DNA from: Rallus limicola
Lineage: Eukaryota > Chordata > Aves > Gruiformes > Rallidae
Direction of reading: 5' to 3'
Assembly (NCBI GenBank): GCA_022605955.1
Contig: JAKCOZ010000041.1
Span: 3,770,501-3,834,500 of the forward strand
Length of the DNA: 64,000 nt
Of this stretch, positions 36,901 through 48,092 are shown piece by piece. Each line of letters starts with the position of its first letter. The stretch's first letter is position 1. The notes beneath the pieces were generated by a model. That model did no database searches and was not told the origin of the DNA. It worked only from the letters and a program-made list of their open reading frames with translations. A program made the translations under genes and the position numbers.

Positions 36901-38703
36901 ACCTCACACCACAGTAGCCAGTTACCTCTAGAAATCAAAGTCTAACCCCTCACAGAGAAAAATATGTGGTCAGAAGAACAAAGAAGGGCACTGACTACAG
37001 ATTCAGCCCCCAAACTCTCATATAAAAATTTCACACACTTCTCAATCTTCAAGATAACTACCTGCAAGGCACCTGACTGCCAAGGTGACAGAGGAGCTCA
37101 GCTGATGCTAACAGCGTAATGAATTGGAATATTCCTAAAGAACAATGGTCCCTGGAGGCTACATCCATGGTACAGCAAAACCACCTCTGACTTCGATCTC
37201 TTCCACAATGACAGAGCATTCTCTTGTCATTACAACCTTTCTATTGTGCTTAATGACATTTCAAGCCTACTTCTTTCATTAGACAGTTATTTCTGTGGTG
37301 CTGGCCAGTGACCAGAGGCCCATATTTCCAGGAATATGCAGGATGTTAGAAAATAAGCCATCCAGTGCTATCCTGTGCTGAATTCATGTAACAAAATTAC
37401 TGGATGTCTGCTCCATTTCTCTTAATAATGTAATGCCCATCTGCTGGTCCTGCTGATTCCATTTTGAGGAGCTCCCCTGCAATGGTGCTCTATCTTTTAA
37501 ACAGCTTCGCATGGAGAAGACTTGGGAAAATAAATTTCCTTTAAGTTAGTGAGATGCAGCCTTTGAGGGCAAGGACATGGGAGCTCTTCAGCACTGAGGC
37601 AGAGCCAGAGCTCTCTATGGTTTCTGTAACATTTCCTGGGATTGCAATCACTGTAATTTTTTATAAGTCAGTAAATATTATTTTTCTAAACTGTAGAATC
37701 TGCTGATTGTTGTATGCCTGTTTAATTGCATAAGCTTTTAAAATCCTATATCACATTAAGGAAAGGCTGTGCTTATAAAGCCGTAATTAATAGTGCATGA
37801 CAGACTAAGCAAAATACAATGAAATGACTCCCAGGGAGGCTCACCACACTCCCAAAAGATCTTGTGGGGACTGCACAGGGTACCAGTGACCTGAGGCAGG
37901 GGAATTTGCAGAGTTCTACATGATTTAGATCCTCTGCTCATGAAAAGAAAGCCCCATGCATAAATCCTAGCCTGAAATAAACAATAAAGAATTAGTTTGC
38001 TAAGCATGTACACCTATGCACATCTTTAGACACATTAGATGTTGATCATCAACACTTAAATCCAAAAGACAACATTAAATTCAGACTTTAAAATACCATA
38101 AAAAATGTGTTTGTATAGCAACTGACCAGCAAATGATAGGAGTTACAGAGCCCCAACAGCAGCAGCTCAGATGCAGCTATGCAGCAACGTGCTGTTATGC
38201 CTGTAATGCTGTATGTTTATCTTTCTGGACAACTGAATGATTATCATTTTGTTTGGCAGTATGGTGGGTTTCTGCAAGTCTTCAACAAAATAACCTCCCT
38301 AAATACATAGAAATGAGTGTTAAATTCAGCTGGCCTGGAAAGGATGGCATCTGCTTCAGCTTTGATTTTTGGCTTGTGGGGTTTCTCCCACTCTCCATGT
38401 CAAACACCACATCCTACCTTTCCATGCTGTTTTTACCAATGCCATTAAAGCAATTAAAATATCTTTTAAGATATTACAGGAGGGGCTATCAAGAGGGCCC
38501 CTTCTTTCTTTACATTTGCAGACCCAATGCAAAGGATTAGGCTTACTTGGGTTCCTAAATACTTGAAATCAGCCAATGTATCTTACAATATGTGTCAGCC
38601 TCATTTGTTCTTAATTCAACCATGGAATAAACCTCCCATCTCCTCCTAAAGAAATTTCTGAAAAACAATTTCATAAATAACTATATATATTTATCTATAG
38701 GAA
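33933..38703. other. Unique AT-rich DNA, with a candidate constrained stretch at 37420-37800
   Basis: About 4.8 kb without a supported exon or transposon. A region near 35700-35850 hints at a very old CR1-like 3' end but is too weak to call. The stretch 37420-37800 is lower in simple repeats and rich in homeodomain-like cores (CCGTAATTAATAG at about 37782, TTTAATTGCATAAGC at about 37721), so it is noted as possible regulatory DNA. A run of A9 followed by TA repeats lies near 36462-36480. Confidence 0.4.
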
Positions 38704-39215
38704 CTATAAAAACACCTCTGGTCAGGCCCCACCTGGAGTATTGTGTCCAGTTCTGGGTGCCTTGGTATAAAAAGGACAGGGATCTCCTGGAGAGAGCCCA
38801 AAGAAGGGTTATGAACATGATGAAGAGCCGGGAGCATCTCCCCTGTGAGGAAAGGCTGAGGGAGCTGGGGCTGTTCAGCCTGGAGAGAAGAAGACTAAGG
38901 GGGGACCTTCTTCATGTATTATAAATATCTGTATCTTGATTGTATATAAATACAAGGGGAGGCTTTATAAGAGGCAGATAATGTTCAAAATTAAGAAGCC
39001 AGTCTAAATTTTGAAAGCACTTTTTCACACTGAAGGTGAGGGAGCCCTGGGCCAGGCTGCCCAGGGGGGTGTGGAGTCTCCATCTCTGGAGAGATTCCAG
39101 CCCCGTCTGGACGCCGCCCTGTGCAATATGAGCTGGGGAGCTGCTTTGGCAGGGGGTTGGACCCCAGGAGCTCTCCAGCTCCCTCCCAACCCCTGGGATT
39201 CTGTGATTCTCTGTA
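38704..39215 (+). mobile_element. CR1 LINE class Y, chimeric with internal foreign block
   Basis: The left part (38704-38917) is ordinary CR1 ORF2 sequence, including the segment translating as [17 protein letters not shown], and breaks off after ACCTTCTTCATGT. The right part (about 39012-39215) resumes with class Y CR1 up to the tail CTGGGATTCTGTGATTCTC. Between them, roughly 150 bp of CR1 present in 29277-29667 is missing. In its place stand block A (38918-38982, inverted copy of 33391-33459) and block L (38981-39022, shared with 47866-47910). The two halves agree in orientation and order, so this reads as one CR1 with a replaced middle. Confidence 0.9.
38918..39022 (+). repeat. Non-CR1 blocks A and L within CR1
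   Basis: Block A (38918-38982) is the reverse complement of 33391-33459. Block L (38981-39022) shares 38 consecutive bases, from AAAATTAAGAAGCC to AAAGCACTTTT, with the 5' flank and first bases of the CR1 copy at 47903-48092, and a few more bases to the left with one mismatch. The seam between A and L has about two bases of overlap (AT). No target-site duplication is obvious around the inserted blocks. Confidence 0.88.
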
Positions 39216-40409
39216 TGACAAATAAGGAAAAGCAATTCTTTAAGATGATGGTTCCTAAAGTTGAAGAAAAAAATTCTGTGCTCCTGTTTGAGTTGACTAA
39301 GTATGTTGTGAGGACACAAGGAGCTAACCTGAGCCTGGCCCTTGATGAAAATTAGATATGACACAGAACAGCTGGCCACATTAATCAAAGTGTTTATCAA
39401 TATTATTTGTGGGGAGATGATAAACACATTTGAGTTTCACACAGTGTCTGAGACTTCTGATTTACAATTTTTATTCCTCCCCAACATGGAAAAAGATTAG
39501 TGGCAAATCTGCATACCTCTGAAAGTGGGGAGGGAGGGTTCTTCACGGCTAGCTTTCTCTCTCTCATGCCATCAAGCCTAATTTCCTTCTCAATTTGCTG
39601 AGCCATTCTCTCTGGTAATTGCAATTGGAGTGTCAAAACTGTTGGTATATTGAAATAATAGAATACTACTCCGTATCAATCACATTTCTGACAGAAAGCA
39701 TGATTACCCTTTGTCTCTCCCACGTGCAGTAACAAACTGCACCATTTCCATTTTCACTAATAATTTCAACACATATAGTTGGCTGACCAACATTTCAGAT
39801 GTATTCCTTTACTCTTACATTGATATAAATGTTCTATTGCATCTGAAGAATTACTTAAGGACTCCAACACTTTTGTTTTACTTTTAAAGGAAAAGACCAC
39901 AAAAGAGTTATTCCTTAAACCTGGATCAATACAGAAAATAACTGTGGAAAGCTTGTTTTTATCCTATGTTGGAGAAAAATCAAGAGAGACAAATTGAGAA
40001 TAAGGAATTATGTCATTTTACTCATAACTGGCATTAAACAATACTTGCCTCTTATAGCTGACAAATTCTACCATGACTCCAAATACCACAGATTTCTATT
40101 CTGCAAACTTCAAATAAATATATCTTATCAATCTTCCCACATGTGACTTCAGACATTCATTTTTGGATATATTTCCCCACTGCCCACACACCAAAAAGTG
40201 TTTCAAAAAGGAAGGCTTCGTATTTCAAGTAAGTAGAAAACATTAGGTGATATCAACCCATGAAACATTTGGAAAAAATATTCTTTAAGTTGGGTTATGA
40301 GTGGTTTATCCAAGAAAACTCCAGAGAAAGGCTACAGGTAAAACTTTAAAGCCACCTTTAAATTTTCTCAGTGGAGCCTCTTTTCCTTGTCTTTCCTCCC
40401 ATTAAGGAA
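39216..40409. other. Unique AT-rich DNA, nothing recognised
   Basis: No exon, RNA gene or named repeat was seen. The minus-strand frame at 39403-39636 has no known similarity. Confidence 0.5.
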
Positions 40410-40780
40410 GGGAGCTGGGGGTTTTGAGCCTGGAGAAGAGGAGGCTGAGGGGAGCCCTTCTCCCCACCTCCCCTGACCTGCCAGGAGGGTGCAGAGAGGT
40501 GGGCGCTGGTCTCTTCAGCCAGGGGCCAGGAGCTGGGACAAGGGGCAATGGGCTCAAGCTGTGCCAGGGCAGGGTCAGAGCAGATGGGAGGGCAAAGTTC
40601 TTCCCTGGCAGAGTTGTCAGGGCCTGGCCCAGGCTGCGCAGGGAGGGGCTGAGTCCCCTTCCCTGGGTGTGTTTACCAGCTGGGGAGATGAGGTGCTCAG
40701 GGATCTGGTTCAGCTTAGGATGGGAATGGTTGGACTTGATGAGCTTCAAGGTCTTTTCCAACCTTGTGATCCTGTGATCC
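40410..40780 (+). mobile_element. CR1 LINE, 5'-truncated, 3'-end class Z
   Basis: This plus-strand copy begins with GGAGCTGGGGGTTTTGAGCC and runs through a GAGGCTGAGGGGAGCCCTTC stretch to CCTTGTGATCCTGTGATCC. It is almost identical to 2206-2563 but starts about 20 bases further 5'. The long plus- and minus-strand open frames across it (40402-40806) are off-frame or antisense readings and code for nothing known. Confidence 0.94.
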
Positions 40781-43586
40781 AGTCCCCTGATTATCTCTGG
40801 GCTTGATCAAGTACTAAGAGTACAAAAATGGACAGAGTATCACAAATCTAAGTTCAAAAGTAAAGGTAAAAGTTGGCACCTCACAGACAACTTCCTTCCA
40901 TGAACATGGTTTGGTCTACTCATTTCTATCAGAGAACTCTCTCTCTCACATGGCAGAAATCCTTATCTTGTTTCAAAGTCACGTCTTCCGAGCAGCCTGT
41001 GCGTTTCCCATTGCCCCAAACAGCCACCCCTCCAAATCACACCAAAGGGAAAACACAGAAGACTGTCATGTTTTCTTTAGCTATGCTTCCACCCTTGTGC
41101 ATAAAATAGACCTCAGTTTGGGGTAAGCCTGCCTGGACTTCAGACAATAGAATTATTTTATGCTCCTATATCCATCAACTCCTTGAAGCTGATATTTTTC
41201 CCATTTCTGTATGTGTTTGACTACGAGGAACTGACTGTAGAATTCAATTTTTAAAATGAGCGAATTCCAGATTCCTTTTCATCCACCTTTTGTACAAAAT
41301 AATGAGACAGTCACCACTAAGAATACCTTCCCCTGTTTCCATAAATAAATTAGATATTCATATCTGATGGCAATTTCTGTTTTGACTGAGCAAATTTTTG
41401 TTTTAATATATGAATATACCGTAAAATGGATAACCACATTGTCTACAGTTGGATAAAAGAAAGCTTGATTGATTTATGAGATCTTCTTTTTAAGATTAGG
41501 ACTGTTTCCTCCTGAATGAAATCTGTTTCTACAACATCATGTTAGTCCTCCTTGCTATAGTAATGGTCACAATATTATCCTAAACCTGACTTTTGGAAGA
41601 TTTACACACAACCTCTCCCCAACTCCTTACTGAACTACAAACATTTGTCTGATTACAACCACCTAATCAGGTTGCTACTGTGACTTAGATGACCTTACCT
41701 CCTCCTCTTACAAATGGCACAGCTGCTGTAGGATGCTTCACAGACATAGCTGCACTGTTCACACAGCCATGGAGTAGCTTCTACACTAGAGTTCAAACAG
41801 ATAGGGCTTTCAAGTGGAAAATGCACACCAGGGTTAAAAGAAGCTGTTTGTATCCCCACATTAGAAAATATGCTGAGTACCCCACTACTTTCAATTTTAA
41901 TGACTGCATAAATCTAGCATGAACAGTTTTGGCACCAGTTTTGTTCCTTCTCTGAGCACAAAACACAACTGACTAGTGATTGCCAAGCAATATTTTTAAT
42001 TGCCTCCAATAAATTAAACTGTCATTCTCCAAATGCCAAGCTTCAGAGAATTTCATGACTTGCATGTATCCAGAGTTTTCTGGTTCCTATTTGGCCAGCC
42101 AATCTCCACAATACAAGAACCAAATACAGCTAAAACATTACTTTCCCATTTTCATCCTGTATTGGTTGAATCCCCAAGCAACACAGAGCAGAACAGCACC
42201 TCTAGGGAAGAAAACCACACAGTACCTGGGCATATTAAGCTGCCCTTGAAGAGCCACTGCACTAGTTCAAGGTCCTCCTCACAAGATGATGCTTTATTAA
42301 CCTCTCCTTATCCATTGTAGGCTGCAGCCAGCTGACTATCTTGGTCATCTTTAGCCTGGTGTGTCAATGCCAGCCTTGTACCCTAAGCCTCTAGATCCAC
42401 TCTCCTGCGTGCCCAGCAAGGAGGAAGGATCGCTCCCATTGAAGTCCTGGCTACACCCTTGCTAGCAACCAGCGAGTCACTGGCATTACTGGTAAGTTCT
42501 GTGACTTGTTTTGGGGTCTGATAAAACACAATATGGCAATGAAGTTCATACACCTCCCTCAGTGCAATGAGGATTTTAACACAAGCTCAGCTTAACAGGA
42601 GCTTGTCCCAGCTCTTGAGTTTAACACCAAAAGTTTTGAGTGGGGCCCTCCAGAACTAGGAATGTTTTAGGGTGTCTCAGGTCAGAGACTCTTTCATTAA
42701 AAAACATAAAGCTGCAGGACCTCTTTGATTTGTTTTTTTCCTTCTTCTGTAGATGCAGGGTGTTTGCACTGAACGTGCGAAGCAGCAAGATGAAACTATA
42801 GAAGAGAGAGTAGAACCCAACACTGAAGATGTGCATGTCTTTTAATCTACACTACAGACACAGGAACCTCAGGGAAAATACCCTAATTCTCTTGTGCTCA
42901 GTTCTCCACCTGTAGAATTAATATAACTGTAGTTTCTGCTTTCCTAATTTTTGTCTCCTGTATTTCAATCATGTAATTCACTGTCTTGAAATTATTCCTA
43001 CTCTGTGACTTCACACAGCATACTGGGGTACAAGAACTGGAACAATAATTGTGCAGGGCAAACAATGCAAAGCAGGGAATTAGCCCCATGTTGCCAGTGA
43101 TTTTATAAAGTTTGAGAGAGACACTCCAATGTCCTGTTTTCATTAGGCAGCATGCTCATGTCCCTTTTGATGAATCCTTGCTGAAGTGAAGGTGCACATT
43201 TTTTTTCTTATGCATTCAGTCTCATGGAGGCAATTTTGAGGGAATGTCCTTCAGAAAGCCCAGATTCATTGATCACAGGAATTTTCTCTATGTGCAAAAT
43301 GAAACTGCACATAACCTCGAAATTCCTCTTGCACAGTAAATTTTACTTTTAACTTACAGGAATAAGAGTTAGGAAAGCAAATCTCACTGCCTATTACCTC
43401 CTGTCCTGTTATAATACAGCTAGAAATTTAGAATACTTTTTAGGTGATGAGTTTTTTATTTACATATTTTTGCAAATATATCTTTTTCATTTTGATGGCT
43501 AATCTTGTGAAGGTGCTTGAAGAGCATCTTAAAAAAACATTCACCTTTTTAGTTGGAGAAAGGGAAAACTCTACCAAAAGCGTTTG

Positions 43587-43615
43587 AAAATCAAATGTCC
43601 AAAAATCAAATGTCC
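43587..43615. repeat. 15-bp tandem duplication
   Basis: The unit AAAATCAAATGTCC occurs twice in a row, with one extra A between the copies. It is a local slippage-type duplication. Confidence 0.92.
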
Positions 43616-44572
43616 AAAACAGCTGTTCAACAATAACTTTGATCATATTTCACCACTGTCATCCCAAATCACAGCCTTGTAAATACATCATGGCAGGAAA
43701 CTGGCCTCGTAGCTACAGCCTTTGTGCTTTTGGATGAAGGCTGAGAGAATTTGGAGTTTGTCAGCCCCAGTGTAAACGTCTGTGTACAAGATCAGGTAAA
43801 GTGATGATGATCCTATTTAGGAGAAATAATATCAAAAGAGGGTTTTTTTGAACAGTTTACACAGATAGCTTTACACAGAGTTGATGCTGACTGTAAATTC
43901 AACAACCATCTTAGCAGTTAGGATACTACACAGAACAAGATCTGTATCCCTTAAAATGAAAGTTATCATCTGAGCTGTCTTTCTGTACCCCCAAAAATTT
44001 CCCTACTACACAGGAAGATTACTTAACAGCTATAGGCATTTCACAACAGAAATATTTTTAGGAATGTTGGAGATTGATCAATACAGTCTTGCAACTTCAA
44101 ACTCATGCAGAGTGGTGGCTTTGAGGGGAGAAAACAATCCTACAGGATTAGGGAAAAATATTCTAGTGAAATTCTGGAGTAAATGCTTCCTGTCCAGTAG
44201 TGTGCCAAAGGCATCAGCCACTGGAGTGTCCTAACCTGTTTGAACACAACACCACATGCCAGAAAGAGAATTTTAATACATATGCAACTATGAAAAATGG
44301 TACCTAACCCTAACTGCATGACTGAGTGACAAGGAGAACATGAAAATATGTTTTAAAGAGCTCTGGCCAAGAGGATTATCTGCCTGCATAACAGGGGCTG
44401 GGATGGAGAAGTCAATGGCCTTAAAGCCAGCACATGTAATGAGACAATTATGCCTTCATGGGGTCTTTGTCTTGAATCTCATTGAATGAATTGTGGGGGC
44501 ACATTTTGTACTGTAGCAGAGTGAAATGTTCTGCTTTCCCTTCTTTCTTGCATGACAGCACCATCTGTTTAT

Positions 44573-44726
44573 AAATACATCACTGGAATGACAGTGTTCT
44601 GATGATGTACTAATATAATACATCATCAAAGTGCCATCAGTGATGATCTAATGATGTATTAGAAAGCTCTTTATCAAAACCCTGTTGCTTTGATGATGTA
44701 TAGGTGCAATACATCACTGGAATGTC
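44573..44726. repeat. Cluster of TGATGATGTA/TACATCATCA dyads
   Basis: Inside 154 bp the core TGATGTA or its complement TACATCA recurs at least six times. A perfect 10-bp inverted repeat (44600-44609 and 44619-44628) and an 8-bp one (44694-44701 and 44709-44716) are present. The cluster is bracketed by two copies of AATACATCACTGGAATG. It may be a decayed minisatellite, a small foldback element or a set of binding sites. No coding potential was seen. Confidence 0.85.
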
Positions 44727-45407
44727 TTGCACCGGTGGCACTGTACTGATATAGACCTTGTGGGGAAAAATGGGCCCTGTTTGGAATCAGCAAGAGAGTG
44801 AAATGCAGACAGATAAAAAAGGACAACAAAGAAAATAAGCAGTCAAACCTGTAAACTAATTGTATTAAGAGGAAGCTTCAAAAGGTAAGGAAAAAGAGGC
44901 ACAGGTTTCAGAAAAATGAGTTTCTAATGAAATTGGATTCATCAGCTGGAGAGACAGAAATTTGATCACATAAGTGGAACAGAATGAAGAAAAAATTTTA
45001 AGACCTGATTTGTGCATAATAACTCTTTCTCAGGTGTAAATTCCCCATTCTCCCCCACCCTTCCCTCTAATTCATTTCAGCAGGTTGGATCAGAAAAACA
45101 CCAAGTGGTTTTCAGCTGTGTAGTAGTATAACAGGAATGTATCAAAGTGCTCCACATACCTCACAAAAGCTATTTTTAGGACACTATTTCAAAGATTTTG
45201 AATAATTGCATGTTTGTTGGGGTTTTGCCTGTACTGTTTCCCTAATGTAATGTACTTAGAACTGCCATGGATTTCATAGTTCACATGATCATGGGGTATT
45301 ACCCCAGAGCTCTGCATTCAGCTGAGACCACAAACTATACCAGGGCTGATGGGGACTCAGTTTCCTTCATAGATCTGCTCCTTGCATTTGCAACCAAAAT
45401 CATTGAG

Positions 45408-45975
45408 TCACAGAATGCCAGGGGTTGGAAGGGAGCTGGAGAGCTCATGGGGTCCAACCCCCTGCCAAAGCAGCTCCCCAGCTCATATTGCACAGGGCAG
45501 CATCCAGACAGGGCTGGAATCTCTCCAGAGATGGAGACTCCACACCCTGGGCAGCCTGGCCCAGGGCTCCCTCACCCTCACTGGGGAAAAGTTCTTCCCC
45601 ATCTTGCTGGGGAACTTCCTAGGCTCCAACTTGCAGCCATTGTCTTGTCCTGTCCCCACACACACTGAAAAGGGGCTGCCCATTTTCCCTGCATCCCATC
45701 CTTCAGACCTTGATAAACATGAAGAAGGTCCCCCCTTCGTCTTCTCTTCTCCAGGCTGAACAGCCCCAGCTCCCTCAGCCTTTCCTCACAGGGGAGATGC
45801 TCCAGGCCCTTCAGCATCTCCAGAGCCTCCTCTGGACTCTCTCCAGGAGATCCCTGTCCTTTTTATCCCAGCGAGCCCAGCACTGGACACAAGACTCCAG
45901 GTGGGGCCTGAGCAGGGCAGAGCAGAGGGGGAGGATCCCCTCCTGTGACCTGCTGGCCACACTCCTCCTGATGCA
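45408..45975 (-). mobile_element. CR1 LINE, 5'-truncated, 3'-end class Y
   Basis: The minus-strand copy starts on the left with TCACAGAATGCCAGGGGTTG. It matches the reverse complement of 29277-29667 and continues about 250 bp further 5' through the ORF2 segment (minus-strand peptide [20 protein letters not shown] at 45578-45817). It ends near ACTCCTCCTGATGCA. A decayed LTR follows within about 55 bp. Plus-strand frames here are antisense. Confidence 0.93.
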
Positions 45976-46029
45976 CTGATAATTCCCAATAAAACAGAGG
46001 AAGTTGAAGATGGTGAGGTAAACTGCTGG

Positions 46030-46340
46030 TCAAAGCCAACTGGTCTTCTCTTACACTTGTATTGATAAGCATGACATTATACGGGACAGAATATGTCTTT
46101 GGCCAGTTCAAGTCAGCTGTCCTAGCTGAGTCCCTTGCTGACTTCTCATCTACAGCTACCCTACACCTGCTAGAGAGTAGCAGACTGACCAGCAGAGAAG
46201 GTCTTGACACTGTCTAAGCACTCATCAACAAAAGATAGAATGAAGAGCACTATCAACACTGGTTTGGTCACAGATCAGGGATACAGCCCCACACAGGCTG
46301 CTGTGAAGAAAATTAATTCATCCCAGCCAGAGCTGGTATA
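46030..46340 (-). mobile_element. LTR remnant, same family as 19472-19892
   Basis: The blocks AAGCATGACATTATACGGG, GGCCAGTTCAAGTCAGCTGT and CCTAGCTGAGTCCC parallel 19780-19860. The right edge GAAAATTAATTCATCCCAGC parallels the 5' LTR edge seen at 19861. Unlike the other copy, it keeps the approximately 190 bp between these blocks. The U5 side, to the left, has been lost or is too decayed to see, possibly because CR1 45408-45975 adjoins it. Confidence 0.55.
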
Positions 46341-47100
46341 TATTTCTGTGATACCAGTCAGCATACACAAGGTGCTGCAGCATCAAATAGTGTGTTAACA
46401 CTCTGTGGAGAAGTTAGTCAATACAGTGACCTTCCTTCTGCTGGCTGATCTCTGAAGCAAACTGATCCTCAAGGTTTCAAAAGCTCATTGCCATTCTTTG
46501 TGTTTCACTTGAAATCCCAGGAAAGATGTGCATATAGCAGTCTATCTGCAAACAGGGGTAGCACAAACAATGGCAAACCTGGGTTTCCTTATTTTCACCA
46601 AGGTGTCTCAACCTGACCTTAAGGCATTTTTTTCAAGGAAAAAAAAGACTACAATACTTTCAGAACACTTTGGATCTTGGATGCTGTGGTAAGGGCCTAC
46701 TCAGCAGAATTAAAATGAAGATATCTATCATTGCAAACATGAATGGAACTAAGCAAACATATTGACACATACTTTTCACTTTTTTAAAAAAAAGTACTTC
46801 CTCAGAAGGCTGGATAAGCCCATGACAAAGACATTGGCTTGAGATTAGACAACCTACGGCTCTGGCACAGAGTCCTCCTATGACCTTCAACTTAAGTCAC
46901 TTGATGTCTGTATGCTTTCCCTATGCAATCACACTTTACCTCTCATTCCTTTAAGTCCATTTTGACTTCAGGACAGGGAGAATGCCAGATGAATTTACAT
47001 GGCCTTTCACACAGCAGGGCCCTGATTTCCACAATATTCCACAGATAGAACAGTGATCACAGAATACCTGGGTTAGGATTTTATCTACCAGTGCAAAGAA
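46341..47100. other. Unique AT-rich DNA, nothing recognised
   Basis: No exon or named repeat. The short minus-strand frame at 46660-46890 has no known similarity. Confidence 0.5.
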
Positions 47101-47226
47101 CTTTTGCTTTTTTTGGGGGGGTCAGGGTTTTGGTTTGGTTTTGGTTTGTTTTTTTTTTTTGTTTGGGTTTATGGTTTGGTTTTTTTTGAGTGGGGGATTA
47201 TTGTTGAGTTGTGTTGGGCTTTTTTC
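47101..47226. repeat. T/G-rich low-complexity tract
   Basis: The plus strand consists almost entirely of T and G, in GGTTTGGTTTTGG-type units with several G-runs (GGGGGGG at about 47115, GGGGG at about 47192). This strand asymmetry and the spaced G-runs make G-quadruplex formation on the plus strand plausible. No gene is present. Confidence 0.93.
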
Positions 47227-47865
47227 TTCAATGAGTGAATGGATTCTGCTTACTTTTTGAATGGGTTTTCTTAGAAAGACAATCCATATCAGAGAGAGCT
47301 CTTAAATGATGTCTGAGGAAAAAAGGAAGACTGAAGCATGAAGAATCTAACAGCTGTTCCAGCTGAGAAGTTCCCACACCTTTGCACTTAAACAATGTAA
47401 GATTTCTTGTGTTTGGTTTTTTATATAAAGGGCATTTTTCTTGCAGATAGGCAGAAGGCAGCTGAGTTTGTTTTGTCAGAACAAAGCAGGTCTCATAAAT
47501 TTTCAACAGCCATCATGGTAACAAGCTCATTTTATTTCTTCTGACCTCATTGTTATTCATTTCAGAGACTTTTTACAGACTCACAAAGCTTTTTTCAAAC
47601 CACAGGGAAAAAAAGGCTGTAAGTGACCTCCAGTGGAAAAATGACCAAGCAACGGTAGCTCAGCAGCCCATTTTATCAAAGCCAGGCCATGTCATCCCAG
47701 TGACAAGGCTTGGGGACACATGAGACAGGAACACCACTTCCACAAAAGAAGCCCAAGCCATCTCTGTGCTGGGGTGCTACAAAGCTTAAGACTAATTTTA
47801 TGTACACAACTCTCACAGCATGTTGTATTTTCAGTATATTCCTAGAAAAAAAAAAACAACCATAT
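47227..47865. other. Unique DNA, nothing recognised
   Basis: No exon or named repeat. An A11 run lies at 47846-47856, just before the shared CR1 leader. Confidence 0.5.
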
Positions 47866-48092
47866 ATGTTAAAAATTAAGAAGCCAGTCTAAATTTTGAA
47901 AGCACTTTTCCCCAGTGAGGGTGAGGGAGCCCTGGGCCAGGCTGCCCAGGGGGGTGGGGAGTCTCCATCTCTGGAGAGATTCCAGCCCCGTCTGGACGCC
48001 GCCCTGTGCAATAGGAGCTGGGGAGCTGCTTTGGCAGGGGGTTGGACCCCAGGAGCTCTCCAGCTCCCTTCCAGCCCCTGGGATTCTGTGAT
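47866..48092 (+). mobile_element. CR1 3' fragment class Y with shared leader L
   Basis: CR1 similarity starts at about 47903 (ACTTTTCCCCAGTGAGGG) and runs to CTGGGATTCTGTGATA. It is nearly identical to the right half of 38704-39215, including the ACCCCAGGAGCTCTCC variant that differs from the copy at 29277. The 37 bases before it (47866-47902) are not CR1, yet recur in front of the same CR1 point at 38981-39022. That makes this locus a candidate donor, or a sister of the same chimeric source. Confidence 0.9.

Larger units (their letters stand above)
40781..45407. other. Unique AT-rich DNA with local repeats
   Basis: About 4.6 kb without a supported exon or transposon. It holds a 15-bp tandem pair at 43587-43615 and a cluster of TGATGATGTA dyads at 44573-44726. 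The GC-richer stretch 42300-42500 contains a donor-like GGTAAGT at about 42490, but I could find no exon with it. The stretch 44350-44540 has a texture that could reflect constraint. Confidence 0.45.

Noticed and set aside
42480..42500. Splice-donor-like GGTAAGT after a GC-richer stretch
   Set aside because: No matching acceptor, open frame or recognisable exon could be paired with it.
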